This document shows positions 8,019 to 15,712 of a stretch of DNA of 64,000 bases, in pieces; positions within the stretch are counted from its first letter, which is position 1, and each line of letters begins with the position of its first letter. The notes under the pieces are model-generated. The model was not told the origin of the DNA, searched no databases, and saw only the letters and a list, made by a program, of their open reading frames with translations. The stretch is from JAGRKR01 sp041397725 (GTDB taxonomy: Bacteria > Pseudomonadota > Alphaproteobacteria > Rhizobiales > Hyphomicrobiaceae), in assembly GCA_041397725.1 (NCBI GenBank), contig JAWKVZ010000004.1, positions 314,294 through 378,293 on the forward strand, read 5' to 3'. A program made the translations under genes and the position numbers.

Positions 8019-8557
8019 GCGCCGCGGAACCGGTCATCAGTTTCACCCCCGTCACGGCGGCGGATCTCGAGCTGCTGCGCGGCTGGCTGTCGGCGCCGCA
8101 CGTCACACAATGGTGGGGCGATCCGGACACCGAGCTCGGATACATCGTGGACATGATCGAGGGCCGCGACACGACCCTCCCCTACGTCATCCATGTCGAC
8201 GAGCGGCCGGCCGGCTATATCCAGGCCTGGTTCATCAAGCACCACCAGTGCGAGCCGTGGCTGTCCAGGGAGCCGTGGCTCGCCGCGCTGCCCGCCGAGG
8301 CCGTCGGCATCGACCTGGCGATCGGCGACACGGACCAGCTTTCTCGCGGCATCGGCTCGCGCGCCCTGCGGCTGATGGCCGAACGCCTCTCCGCCGAAGG
8401 CCACGAAACAATCATCATCGATCCAGATCCGGACAACCGACGCGCCGTCGCAGCCTATGCCAGGGCCGGCTTCCGGCCGATGCCGGCGCTGATCGGCAAG
8501 AGCGGCGGCAGCCTCATCATGAAATTCGAGCCGAACCACAGTCGAGAGACCGCATGA
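8015..8557 (+). CDS. GNAT N-acetyltransferase, AAC(6')-like
   Basis: A 180-residue GCN5-related acetyltransferase. Features are HVTQWWGDPD near the N-terminus, VGIDLAIGD followed by GIGSRALRLM (the acetyl-CoA pyrophosphate loop, normally Q/RxxGxG/A), then a DPDPDNRRAVAAYARAGF segment. The pattern resembles aminoglycoside 6'-N-acetyltransferases and ribosomal-protein or siderophore acetyltransferases. It overlaps hslV and hslU by four bases at either end (ATGA both times), so it is translated as part of that operon. A resistance role should not be assumed; the operon position suggests a housekeeping modification. Confidence 0.85.
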   Translation: MSAAEPVISFTPVTAADLELLRGWLSAPHVTQWWGDPDTELGYIVDMIEGRDTTLPYVIHVDERPAGYIQAWFIKHHQCEPWLSREPWLAALPAEAVGIDLAIGDTDQLSRGIGSRALRLMAERLSAEGHETIIIDPDPDNRRAVAAYARAGFRPMPALIGKSGGSLIMKFEPNHSRETA

Positions 8558-9861
8558 CCAGCTTTTCCCCCCGCGAGATCGTTTCCGAGCTCGACCGCTT
8601 CATCATCGGCCAGCACGACGCCAAGCGCGCGGTGGCCATCGCGCTGCGCAACCGCTGGCGCCGCCAGCAGCTCGCGGCCGAGCTGCGCGAGGAGGTGCTG
8701 CCGAAGAACATCCTGATGATCGGACCGACGGGTGTCGGCAAGACGGAGATTTCGCGCCGCCTGGCGAAGCTCGCCGGCGCGCCGTTTCTCAAGGTCGAGG
8801 CGACCAAGTTCACCGAGGTCGGCTACGTCGGTCGTGACGTCGAATCCATCATCCGCGACCTCGTCGAGGTCGGAATTGCCCTCGTGCGCGACACCAAGCG
8901 CGGCGAGGTCCAGGCCCGCGCGCACCTGCAGGCCGAGGAGCGTGTGCTCGACATCCTGGCGGGCGAGCGCGCCGCCCCCGCCACGCGAGACGCCATGCGG
9001 CGGCGCCTGAGAGCCGGCGAGTTCGACGACAAGGAAATCGAGATCCGCGTCGCCGATTCCGGGCCGAGCCTGCCGACCATCGACATTCCCGGCATGCCGG
9101 GCGGCCAGATGGGCATGGTCAACCTCGGCGACGTGCTCGGCAAGGCGTTCGGCCAGCGCACGAAGCCGCGCAAGGTTTCGGTCAAAGACAGTTACGAGAT
9201 CCTGATTGCGGAAGAGAGCGACAAGCTGCTCGACAACGACCAGATCGTGCAGGAAGCCATCAAGGCCGTCGAGAACGACGGCATCGTCTTCCTCGACGAG
9301 ATCGACAAGATCTGCTCGCGTTCGGAGCGGCTCGGCGGCGACGTCAGCCGCGAAGGCGTGCAGCGCGATCTGCTGCCGCTCATCGAGGGCACGACCGTCT
9401 CGACCAAGCACGGGCCGGTCAAGACCGATCACGTGCTGTTCATCGCCTCCGGCGCCTTCCACGTCGCCAAGCCGTCCGACCTCCTGCCCGAGCTGCAGGG
9501 ACGCCTGCCCATTCGCGTCGAGCTCAAGGCGCTCACGCGCGACGACTTCAAGCGCATCCTGACCGAGCCCGAGGCAAGCCTCATCAAGCAGTACGTGGCG
9601 CTCATGGCGACCGAGCGCGTCATGCTCGAGTTCATGCCCGACGCCATCGACGCCATCGCCGATGCCGCGGTCTCGGTGAACTCCAATGTCGAGAACATCG
9701 GGGCGCGTCGGCTGCAGACCGTCATGGAGCGCATTCTCGACGAGATCAGCTTCGAGGCGGCCGACCGCGGCGGCGAGAAGCTGGTCATCGACCGCGCCTA
9801 CGTCGAGACGCGCGTCGGCGAGCTATCGAAGAACGCCGACCTGTCGCGCTTCATCCTCTGA
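8554..9861 (+). CDS. hslU: ATP-dependent protease ATPase subunit HslU
   Basis: HslU (435 residues) is the AAA+ unfoldase that feeds substrates to HslV. Walker A is GPTGVGKT at residues 57-64 and Walker B is VFLDEIDKI. An intermediate I-domain lies between them, and the pore motif lies in the VGRDVES region (GYVG). The C-terminus ends LSRFIL, the tail that docks into HslV. The N-terminus MTSFSPREIVSELDRFIIGQ is typical. A terminator hairpin follows at 9890-9923, although its U-run serves the opposite strand. Confidence 0.97.
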   Translation: MTSFSPREIVSELDRFIIGQHDAKRAVAIALRNRWRRQQLAAELREEVLPKNILMIGPTGVGKTEISRRLAKLAGAPFLKVEATKFTEVGYVGRDVESIIRDLVEVGIALVRDTKRGEVQARAHLQAEERVLDILAGERAAPATRDAMRRRLRAGEFDDKEIEIRVADSGPSLPTIDIPGMPGGQMGMVNLGDVLGKAFGQRTKPRKVSVKDSYEILIAEESDKLLDNDQIVQEAIKAVENDGIVFLDEIDKICSRSERLGGDVSREGVQRDLLPLIEGTTVSTKHGPVKTDHVLFIASGAFHVAKPSDLLPELQGRLPIRVELKALTRDDFKRILTEPEASLIKQYVALMATERVMLEFMPDAIDAIADAAVSVNSNVENIGARRLQTVMERILDEISFEAADRGGEKLVIDRAYVETRVGELSKNADLSRFIL

Positions 9862-9880
9862 GCCACGACGACCTCGCGAC

Positions 9881-9923
9881 ACAAAAAGAGAGCGCCCGGG
9901 ACCATGACCGGCCCCGGGCGCTC
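9881..9923 (-). terminator. Rho-independent terminator of the UxaA-family operon
   Basis: The arms GAGCGCCCGGG (9890-9900) and CCCGGGCGCTC (9913-9923) pair perfectly over 11 bases around a 12-base loop. Read on the minus strand, the stem is followed by CTCTTTTTGT, so this is an intrinsic terminator for the lyase gene ending at 9947. It lies between two convergent genes and may also slow transcription from hslU, but there is no U-run on that side. Confidence 0.8.
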
Positions 9924-9946
9924 GCTCGTCTCGGATGCGGCGCGGA

Positions 9947-11134
9947 TCAGGCGCTGCGATAGAGCTTGGTCATGACGAACTCGCGGTGACCCAGCACCTC
10001 GGCCGCCGTGTGCCGGCCGTTGGCCGTGCGCATGATCATCTCGATGAGCGAGTCGCCGGCCTCCGCCAGCGTCATGTCGCGACGCAGGATGCCCGTGACG
10101 TCGACGTCGACGTGCTCCGACATGGTGCGAACCGTGCGCGGATTGGCCGAGATCTTGATGACCGGCACGATCGGGTTGCCGACAACGTTGCCCTGCCCCG
10201 TCGGGAAGGTGTGCACGACGTAGCCGGCCGCAGCCATCAGCGTCACACACTCGGCAGCGGCCGAGGACGTGTCCATGAAGTAGAGGCCCGGCCCCTTGGC
10301 CGGAGCCTCGGCCGGCTCGAGCACGTCGATGTACTTGCACTTGCGGCCGATCTTCTCGAGGTTGCCGAGCGCCTTCTCCTCGATGGTCGAGAGGCCACCC
10401 TCGATGTTGCCCTTGGTCGGCTGGCTCTCGGAGAGGTCGTCGACCTTATTGGCCTCGATCACCTCGTCCTGGTAGGCCTTCCAGGTGCGCATGAACTTTT
10501 CGGCGGTCTCCTTGTTGGCGGCGCGCTTCTCGCAGATGTGCTCCGCACCGGTGATCTCGGAGGTCTCCCCGAAGACGCCGTAGATGCCCTTCGGAATGAG
10601 CTTGTCGTACATGTTGCCGACGGTCGGGCAGGAACCCAGACCGGTGGTCGTGTCGCTCTCACCGCACTTGGTGGACACCCACAGATCCTCGATGCCGCAC
10701 TCCTCGCGCTCGAGCTCGGTGGCCCAGTGCACGTACTCCTTGGCCTGGCGGCAGGCCGCGGCGATGGTGTTGATGTCGCCGTTCTGCTCGATGGAGAAGC
10801 CGGTGACCGGCTTGCCGGTCTTGGCGATGCCGTCGACGATACGCTTCGTCCAGCCCGGCTCGATGCCGATCACGATGCAGGCCGCCACGTTCGGGTTCGC
10901 ACCCGTGCCGATCAGCGTGCGGAAATGCAGATCGAGGTCGGCGCCGAACTGCAGGCGCCCGTAAGCATGCGGCAGCGCCATGGTACCGAACGTGTTGCGG
11001 GCGACGCCCTCGGCTGCCGCGTTGGAAATGTCGTCCACGGGCAGGATGACGACGTGATTGCGCACGCCGACGCGACCGTTCTCGCGCCGCCAGCCCATGA
11101 ACCTCAGATTGCCCTTGCTGCTCTTCTTGGCCAT
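9947..11134 (-). CDS. UxaA-family lyase, large subunit ((2R)-sulfolactate sulfo-lyase beta-like)
   Basis: The 395-residue large subunit of the altronate/galactarate dehydratase (UxaA) family. It has GYRRENGR-type N-terminal sequence (GWRRENGRVGVRNHVVILP), the conserved STKCGESDTTTGLGSCPTVG cysteine region, and GPGLYFMDTSSAAAECVTLM. The layout as a separate large subunit next to a SAF-domain small subunit fits sulfolactate sulfo-lyase (SuyB), which removes sulfite from (2R)-sulfolactate, better than the fused hexarate dehydratases. The call rests on recalled similarity. The neighbourhood lacks other sulfolactate genes, so the substrate is open. The gene is 12 bases downstream of the small subunit. 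Confidence 0.75.
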   Translation of the reverse strand: MAKKSSKGNLRFMGWRRENGRVGVRNHVVILPVDDISNAAAEGVARNTFGTMALPHAYGRLQFGADLDLHFRTLIGTGANPNVAACIVIGIEPGWTKRIVDGIAKTGKPVTGFSIEQNGDINTIAAACRQAKEYVHWATELEREECGIEDLWVSTKCGESDTTTGLGSCPTVGNMYDKLIPKGIYGVFGETSEITGAEHICEKRAANKETAEKFMRTWKAYQDEVIEANKVDDLSESQPTKGNIEGGLSTIEEKALGNLEKIGRKCKYIDVLEPAEAPAKGPGLYFMDTSSAAAECVTLMAAAGYVVHTFPTGQGNVVGNPIVPVIKISANPRTVRTMSEHVDVDVTGILRRDMTLAEAGDSLIEMIMRTANGRHTAAEVLGHREFVMTKLYRSA

Positions 11135-11146
11135 CGGTTCTAACTC

Positions 11147-11443
11147 CTACCAGCGCTTGGTCTTGAGGTTCTGGACGTGCACGTGCTCGCCCTTCTTGGC
11201 GTCCTTGATCATCTTGCCGATGTCCTCGCCGTACTTGATGATCGTGTCGCCCTTCTTCAGGTCGACCAGCGCCACCTTATGGCCGATGGGAATGTCGTGC
11301 TTGGCCTTGACCCGGATGGTCTCGTTGTTCTCGGTGATGACACCGAGCATGTCCGTGCCGGCCTTGAGGTTCTCGACGACGACGACGCCGACGTTGTCCT
11401 CAGGGCTGTGCATCAGAAACTGAGGGATATTCGATCTGCTCAC
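11147..11443 (-). CDS. UxaA-family small subunit, SAF domain (sulfo-lyase alpha-like)
   Basis: This 98-residue SAF-domain protein matches the N-terminal domain of altronate/galactarate dehydratases (PQFLMHSPEDNVGVVVV, then GHKVALVDLKKGDTIIKYGEDIG). The end HVQNLKTKRW is like that of SuyA-type subunits. It supplies the second half of the active site to the large subunit. Start choice: GTG at 11443, preceded by a strong GGAGGAGAG ribosome-binding site; earlier in-frame codons would lie inside the promoter. It is the first gene of the two-gene operon. Confidence 0.78.
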   Translation of the reverse strand: MSRSNIPQFLMHSPEDNVGVVVVENLKAGTDMLGVITENNETIRVKAKHDIPIGHKVALVDLKKGDTIIKYGEDIGKMIKDAKKGEHVHVQNLKTKRW

Positions 11444-11500
11444 TGCTCTCCTCCCTGGCTCGCTTCGGCCGCACCGGGCATACGGTGCTTGGCTTGGCGG

Positions 11501-11530
11501 TCTTATATAAGATATCTTTTCGACCGTAAA
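11501..11530. promoter_or_regulatory. Palindromic operator and promoter between lyase and GntR genes
   Basis: TCTTATATAAGA at 11501-11512 is a perfect 12-base palindrome, and AAGATATCTT at 11509-11518 is a second, overlapping one. On the minus strand a promoter TTTACG (complement at 11525-11530), 17-base spacer, TATAAG (complement at 11502-11507) drives the lyase operon, so the palindromes cover the -10. The site lies about 50 bases before the GntR gene on the other strand, as expected for an autoregulated operator. Confidence 0.55.
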
Positions 11531-11566
11531 CCGCATCCCGCGAACGGACAGGCGAGCAAATCAGGA

Positions 11567-12295
11567 ATGGCGAAAGCCCCGACCACCCGTCCGGATGCGC
11601 GGCCGCTCTACGAGCAGGTCCGCCTTATCCTGATCGAGCGCATCCAATCGGGGCACTGGCCGCCCGCCGCCGCGCTGCCGAGCGAGTTCGAGCTGGCTGC
11701 CGAGCTCGGCGTCAGCCAGGGAACGGTGCGCAAGGCGCTCGACGGGCTGGCCGAAGCCGGCATCGTCGTTCGCCGGCAGGGCAGGGGCACGTTCGTCGTC
11801 GAACACACGCCCCAGCACGTGCTCTTCCGCTTCTTCTCGATCTACGACGAGACCGGCGAGCAGGTGCTGCCGGATTCGCTGCCGGCCAGCGTCAGGACCG
11901 CGGCCGCGAGCGCGGCAGAGCGCGCGAAGCTCGGCCTCGACAAGGGCGCCGAGGTCATCCGCATTCGCCGCATCCGCACGCGCCGCGGCGCTCCCTTCAT
12001 TCATGAGACGATCGTCCTGCCGGCTGCGCTCTTTCCCGACCTCGGCAAGACGGACGTTCCCAACACGCTTTATGACCTCTTCCAGAAGGTCTACGGCGTC
12101 CTCGTCGCCCACACGGACGAGCGCATCACCGCCGTCGCCGCCTCGCCGGTCGACAGCAAGGCGCTCGATGTCGCGGCTGGAGCGCCACTGCTTCACATCG
12201 ACCGCGTCACCTTCGACATAGAGCATCGCCCGGTGGAGTGGAGGCGCAGCACCTGCAATCTCCGCGACGCGCACTATCTCTCGCGGTTGAGGTAG
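11567..12295 (+). CDS. GntR-family transcriptional regulator (HutC/UTRA type)
   Basis: This 242-residue regulator has an N-terminal winged helix (LYEQVRLILIERIQSGHWPP, then LPSEFELAAELGVSQGTVRKAL, residues about 10-65). A C-terminal UTRA ligand-binding domain follows (GAEVIRIRRIRTRRGAPFIHETIVLP). HutC-type members respond to small organic effectors. It is divergent from the UxaA-family lyase and upstream of pxpA-like and SDR genes on its own strand, so it likely controls both sides through the palindromic site at 11501-11518. The ATG at 11567 gives the standard N-terminus. Confidence 0.88.
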   Translation: MAKAPTTRPDARPLYEQVRLILIERIQSGHWPPAAALPSEFELAAELGVSQGTVRKALDGLAEAGIVVRRQGRGTFVVEHTPQHVLFRFFSIYDETGEQVLPDSLPASVRTAAASAAERAKLGLDKGAEVIRIRRIRTRRGAPFIHETIVLPAALFPDLGKTDVPNTLYDLFQKVYGVLVAHTDERITAVAASPVDSKALDVAAGAPLLHIDRVTFDIEHRPVEWRRSTCNLRDAHYLSRLR

Positions 12296-12370
12296 CGCCC
12301 CGCCTTGACGGTCCACCCGTACGCCTGCAAGCTCGCCGCCGTCGGAAGCGAGCCAGTAGCGGAGAGCAGG

Positions 12371-13138
12371 ATGGCAGAGAGCCCCAAGCGGATCGATCTC
12401 AACGCCGACATGGGAGAGTCCTTCAGCATCTATCGTCTCGGCAACGACGAAGGGCTCATTCCTCACGTCACCACCGTCAATCTCGCCTGCGGCTACCATG
12501 CCGCCGATCCTGCCGTCATGCGCCGGTCCGTCCGGCTCGCACGCGACCACGGCGTCGCCATCGGCGCCCATATCTCCTACCCCGATCCCGTCGGCTTCGG
12601 CCGCCGGCGCATGGAGCTTTCCGAGGACGAGGTCGCCGACATCACCGTGCACCAGATCGGCGCGCTCTGGGCGTTCTGCCGCGCGGAGGGCGCCAAGCTC
12701 ACGCACGTCAAGGCGCACGGCCAGCTCTTCCTCACCGGCGTCTGGCACGAGCCGACGGCGCGCGGCATCGCGCGCGGCATGGCGAGCGTCGATCCCGCGC
12801 TCAAGCTGCTGATGTACGGACCCGTCGTGGCCGAGGAATGCCGCAAGCTCGGCGTGCGCATGATCCACGAGGCCTATCTCGACCTCGACTACAATCCGGA
12901 TTGCTCGCTGGTGCTCGAGCGCCGCAAGCAGGGCCGCAACGCCGAGGAGATCGCGAAGCTCGGCGTCGACGTGGTGCGCCGCCAGGGACGCGCGGCCAAC
13001 GACGGCACATGGCTCTCCTTCCCGGTCGAGTCAATCTGCGTACATGGCGACGGGCCGAATGCCCCGGAGATCGCCGCCGCGTTGCGCAAGGCGCTGACGG
13101 ACGCTGGCATCGCCGTGACACCGCTGACCGCGCTTTGA
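12371..13138 (+). CDS. pxpA: LamB/YcsF family protein (5-oxoprolinase subunit A-like)
   Basis: This 255-residue LamB/YcsF protein has IDLNADMGESF at the N-terminus, NLACGYHAADPAVM, GAHISYPD, HVKAHGQLF and the C-terminal SICVHGDGPNA, all family hallmarks. PxpA works with PxpB and PxpC to open 5-oxoproline with ATP. Neither partner is in the window, and the gene instead sits between a GntR regulator and an SDR gene, so another carbon-nitrogen ring substrate is possible. An AGAGCAGG ribosome-binding site precedes the ATG at 12371. Confidence 0.82.
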   Translation: MAESPKRIDLNADMGESFSIYRLGNDEGLIPHVTTVNLACGYHAADPAVMRRSVRLARDHGVAIGAHISYPDPVGFGRRRMELSEDEVADITVHQIGALWAFCRAEGAKLTHVKAHGQLFLTGVWHEPTARGIARGMASVDPALKLLMYGPVVAEECRKLGVRMIHEAYLDLDYNPDCSLVLERRKQGRNAEEIAKLGVDVVRRQGRAANDGTWLSFPVESICVHGDGPNAPEIAAALRKALTDAGIAVTPLTAL

Positions 13139-13193
13139 CGAGCAGGCCAGTCACACCACACGAACACCGAAAAACGAACGAGGGAACGCTTCG

Positions 13194-13982
13194 ATGGATC
13201 TGGGTCTCAAGGGCAAGGTCGTGCTGGTCACGGCGGCAACGGGCGGGCTGGGGCTCGCCATTGCGAGGGAATTTGCCGCCGAAGGCGCGAGCGTCGTGCT
13301 GTGCGGCCGCACACAGGAGAAGATCGACTCCTGCGTCGATTCCATCCGCAAGTCGACCGGCGGCGCTGTCGAGGGCGCCCGTGCCGACCTCTCCAACGCT
13401 GGCGAGATTGACGCCATGGTGGCCGGTGCCGAGGCCCGTCACGGGCACATCGACGTGCTCATCAACAATTCCGGCGGCCCACGCACGAAGCCCTTCACGG
13501 ACCTTTCCGACCAGGATTGGCTCGACGCCTTCGACGTGAAGTTCCTGCCGCAGATCCGCTGTGCCCGCGCCGTCTTCCCCGGCATGGTGAAGCGCCGCTC
13601 GGGCCGCATCATCACCATCATCGGCACGCACGGTCGCACGCCACACGCCTATGCCTTCACCGCCGGCATCGTCAACGCAGCGCTCCTGAACCTGACCAAG
13701 ACGCTGGCGGAGGTCGGCGCACCGGACAACGTGCTGGTCAACGCCATAAACCCCGGCTGGATGGACACCGAGCGCATGGCCTACGTGCTCGGGCGGCTCA
13801 TGCAGGATGCCGGCCTCAGCGAGGAGGAGGCGCGCAAGCGCATCCTGGTGGATACCCAGCTCGGCCGGCCCGGCAAGCCCGAGGACGTGGCGGCGGCCGC
13901 GGCCTTTCTCGCCTCCTCCCGTGCGAGCTTCATTACAGGCGCTTTCCTGGATATCGACGGCGGCTTGACGCGCACGATCTGA
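13194..13982 (+). CDS. SDR-family NAD(P)-dependent oxidoreductase
   Basis: A 262-residue classical short-chain dehydrogenase. It has the cofactor loop TAATGGLGLAIAREFA (TGxxxGxG type), the structural motif NNSGG (NNAG equivalent), and the C-terminal INPGWMDTE and FITGAFLDIDGG. The usual catalytic YxxxK is not obvious: the segment where it should be reads THGRTPHAYAFTAGIVNAAL, with the Tyr present but the Lys position occupied by Gly or Ile. That may mean an altered mechanism. It follows the pxpA-like gene by 55 bases and probably belongs to the GntR regulon. Confidence 0.82.
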   Translation: MDLGLKGKVVLVTAATGGLGLAIAREFAAEGASVVLCGRTQEKIDSCVDSIRKSTGGAVEGARADLSNAGEIDAMVAGAEARHGHIDVLINNSGGPRTKPFTDLSDQDWLDAFDVKFLPQIRCARAVFPGMVKRRSGRIITIIGTHGRTPHAYAFTAGIVNAALLNLTKTLAEVGAPDNVLVNAINPGWMDTERMAYVLGRLMQDAGLSEEEARKRILVDTQLGRPGKPEDVAAAAAFLASSRASFITGAFLDIDGGLTRTI

Positions 13983-14074
13983 GGAGCCTCGCTTTTGGCG
14001 CGCAGAGTCGGGCGCGGACGGCGCGGCCGGGCCCGAGATACAATTGTACGCGCGGCAAAGGGAGAAGACGTTCC

Positions 14075-14896
14075 ATGCGCAAGGACAGGACCCATTCAGG
14101 CCTGATCGCGGCGGCTGTCGTCGGCGTCGCGATGCTCTGCGCGGCCGCTCCGGCCGCCCAAGCAGCCGAGTTGAAGCCGAAGGTCACCCGGCTCCAGGTG
14201 GCCGCGCCCAAGCAGATGCTGTTCATCGGCAACAGCTACCTCTACTACGGCGACGCCATGCACAATCACGTCCGGCGCATGGCCATTGCCGCCAAGCACC
14301 ATGACGCCAAGGCGCTCGTCTACAAGCTGGCGACCATCAGCGGCTCCGCCCTCTTCGATCACGACATCACGAGCTACCTGAAGCCCGGCCAACTGCGCGT
14401 CAAAGGTCCGTTCGAGGTCGTGGTTCTGCAGGGCGGCAGCGGCGCCATCCTCTCGGAACAGCGTCGGGCGAAATTCCTGGCGACGGTCAAGACCTTCGCC
14501 GCAGAAATCAAGAAAGCCGGCGGCGAGACCGCGCTCTACATGACCCACGCCTACGTCAAGCCGCACAAGCAATTCAAGCCCGGCATGATCGACGATCTCG
14601 TCAAGCTCTACGTCGAGACGGGCAACGCAGTCGGGGCGCTGGTCATTCCCGTCGGTCTCGCCTTCGAGGAAGCCTATCGCCGCAAGCCTGGCATCGTCCT
14701 GCACAAGGCCTTCGACGGCACGCACCCGGACCTCAACGGCACCTTCCTGGCGGCGTGCGTCGTCTACATGAGCCTGTACGGCCAGTCCCCGGTCGGCAAC
14801 AGCTACGACTACTACGGCAAGATCGACAAGGAGACGGTGCGCTTCCTGCAACAGGTCGCCCACGACACCGTGACCAGATTTTACGGGAAGTCGTAG
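14075..14896 (+). CDS. Secreted SGNH/GDSL-like hydrolase
   Basis: This 273-residue protein has a signal peptide (residues about 1-32, ending APAAQAAE). Its first block is FIGNSYLYYG, which matches the SGNH variant of the GDSL block with Ser as nucleophile, and a later DGTHPDLNG supplies the Asp and His of block V. A GGSG block lies between. Members cleave esters on sugars, lipids or polysaccharides; the substrate here is unknown. It stands alone, convergent with the YggS gene. A small palindrome (TACAATTGTA, 14039-14048) lies in the 92-base leader. Confidence 0.72.
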   Translation: MRKDRTHSGLIAAAVVGVAMLCAAAPAAQAAELKPKVTRLQVAAPKQMLFIGNSYLYYGDAMHNHVRRMAIAAKHHDAKALVYKLATISGSALFDHDITSYLKPGQLRVKGPFEVVVLQGGSGAILSEQRRAKFLATVKTFAAEIKKAGGETALYMTHAYVKPHKQFKPGMIDDLVKLYVETGNAVGALVIPVGLAFEEAYRRKPGIVLHKAFDGTHPDLNGTFLAACVVYMSLYGQSPVGNSYDYYGKIDKETVRFLQQVAHDTVTRFYGKS

Positions 14897-14901
14897 CGTC
14901 C

Positions 14902-14935
14902 AGGCTGCCGGTGCGATGGCTCGCGCCGGCAGCCT
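14902..14935. terminator. Hairpin between convergent genes
   Basis: AGGCTGCCGG (14902-14911) and CCGGCAGCCT (14926-14935) form a perfect 10-base stem with a 14-base loop, filling nearly all of the 41-base gap between the SGNH gene and the YggS gene. There is no U-run on either strand, so it may be a bidirectional transcript end or 3' protection structure rather than a classical intrinsic terminator. Confidence 0.45.
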
Positions 14936-14937
14936 CG

Positions 14938-15627
14938 CTACCCCCGGCTGCCGAAAATCGCGCTGCCGACACGGACGCAGGTGGCACCGAAGGCGATGGC
15001 CGTCTCATAGTCGGCGCTCATGCCCATTGAGAGCTCCTTGAGGCCCGCCTCGGCGGCGAGCTTGGCCAGGAGCGCGAAGTGCATGGCCGGCTCCTCGTCG
15101 ACGGGCGGAATGCACATGAAGCCGGTGATATCGAGCGAGAGCTCGCGGCACAGGGCGAGGAAGGCCGGAACGTCACCAGGAGCCACGCCCGCCTTTTGCG
15201 GCTCCTCGCCCGTGTTGACCTGCACGAACAGCTTCAACCGCCGCCCCTGCCTGGCCATCTCGGTTGCGACGGCACGCGCGATGCGCTCGCGGTCGATGCT
15301 CTCGATGGCGTCGAAGAGCGCCACCGCCTCCTTGGCCTTGTTGGACTGCAAAGGGCCGATCAGGTGCAGCTCCAGGTCGGGGAAGTCGGCGCGCAGCTCC
15401 GGCCATTTGGCCTGCGCCTCCTGCACGCGGTTCTCGCCGAAGAGGCGGTGGCCGGCCGTGAGAACCGGACGGATGTCCTCCGCCGCGAACGTCTTGGAGA
15501 CTGCCACGAGCCGTACCGAGGACGGGTCGCGGCCATGCTCGCGCGCGGCGGCGGTAATGTGGGCCAGCGTCTCGCGATAGCGCGCGACGATGCCGGCAGC
15601 GGACTGTTGAGCGTTTCCCTCGTTCAT
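14938..15627 (-). CDS. YggS/PROSC-family PLP homeostasis protein
   Basis: A 229-residue PLP-binding protein of the YggS/YBL036C family, which binds free pyridoxal phosphate and affects amino-acid balance. The PLP lysine is in VRLVAVSKTF. GENRVQEAQAKW, HLIGPLQSNKAKEAV, the VQVNTGEEPQKAG loop and the phosphate-binding SMGMSADYETAI are all present. The start ATG at 15627 gives normal length. It is divergent from the DUF1932 dehydrogenase gene at 15713. Confidence 0.93.
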   Translation of the reverse strand: MNEGNAQQSAAGIVARYRETLAHITAAAREHGRDPSSVRLVAVSKTFAAEDIRPVLTAGHRLFGENRVQEAQAKWPELRADFPDLELHLIGPLQSNKAKEAVALFDAIESIDRERIARAVATEMARQGRRLKLFVQVNTGEEPQKAGVAPGDVPAFLALCRELSLDITGFMCIPPVDEEPAMHFALLAKLAAEAGLKELSMGMSADYETAIAFGATCVRVGSAIFGSRG

Positions 15628-15712
15628 GGCCTTGGTGTATCAGGTTCGCAGGCGTTGCCAAAGTGGCCCGATGGATGGGCGCAAGCGGCGCATCCGCGAA
15701 GGAGATCGAGTG

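Noticed and set aside
8015..8557. Antibiotic-resistance acetyltransferase
   Set aside because: Family resemblance only; the operon position between hslV and hslU argues for a housekeeping role.
9935..11143. 402-codon open frame antisense to the UxaA-family large subunit
   Set aside because: The minus-strand protein has family motifs, ribosome-binding site, partner and terminator; the antisense one has none.
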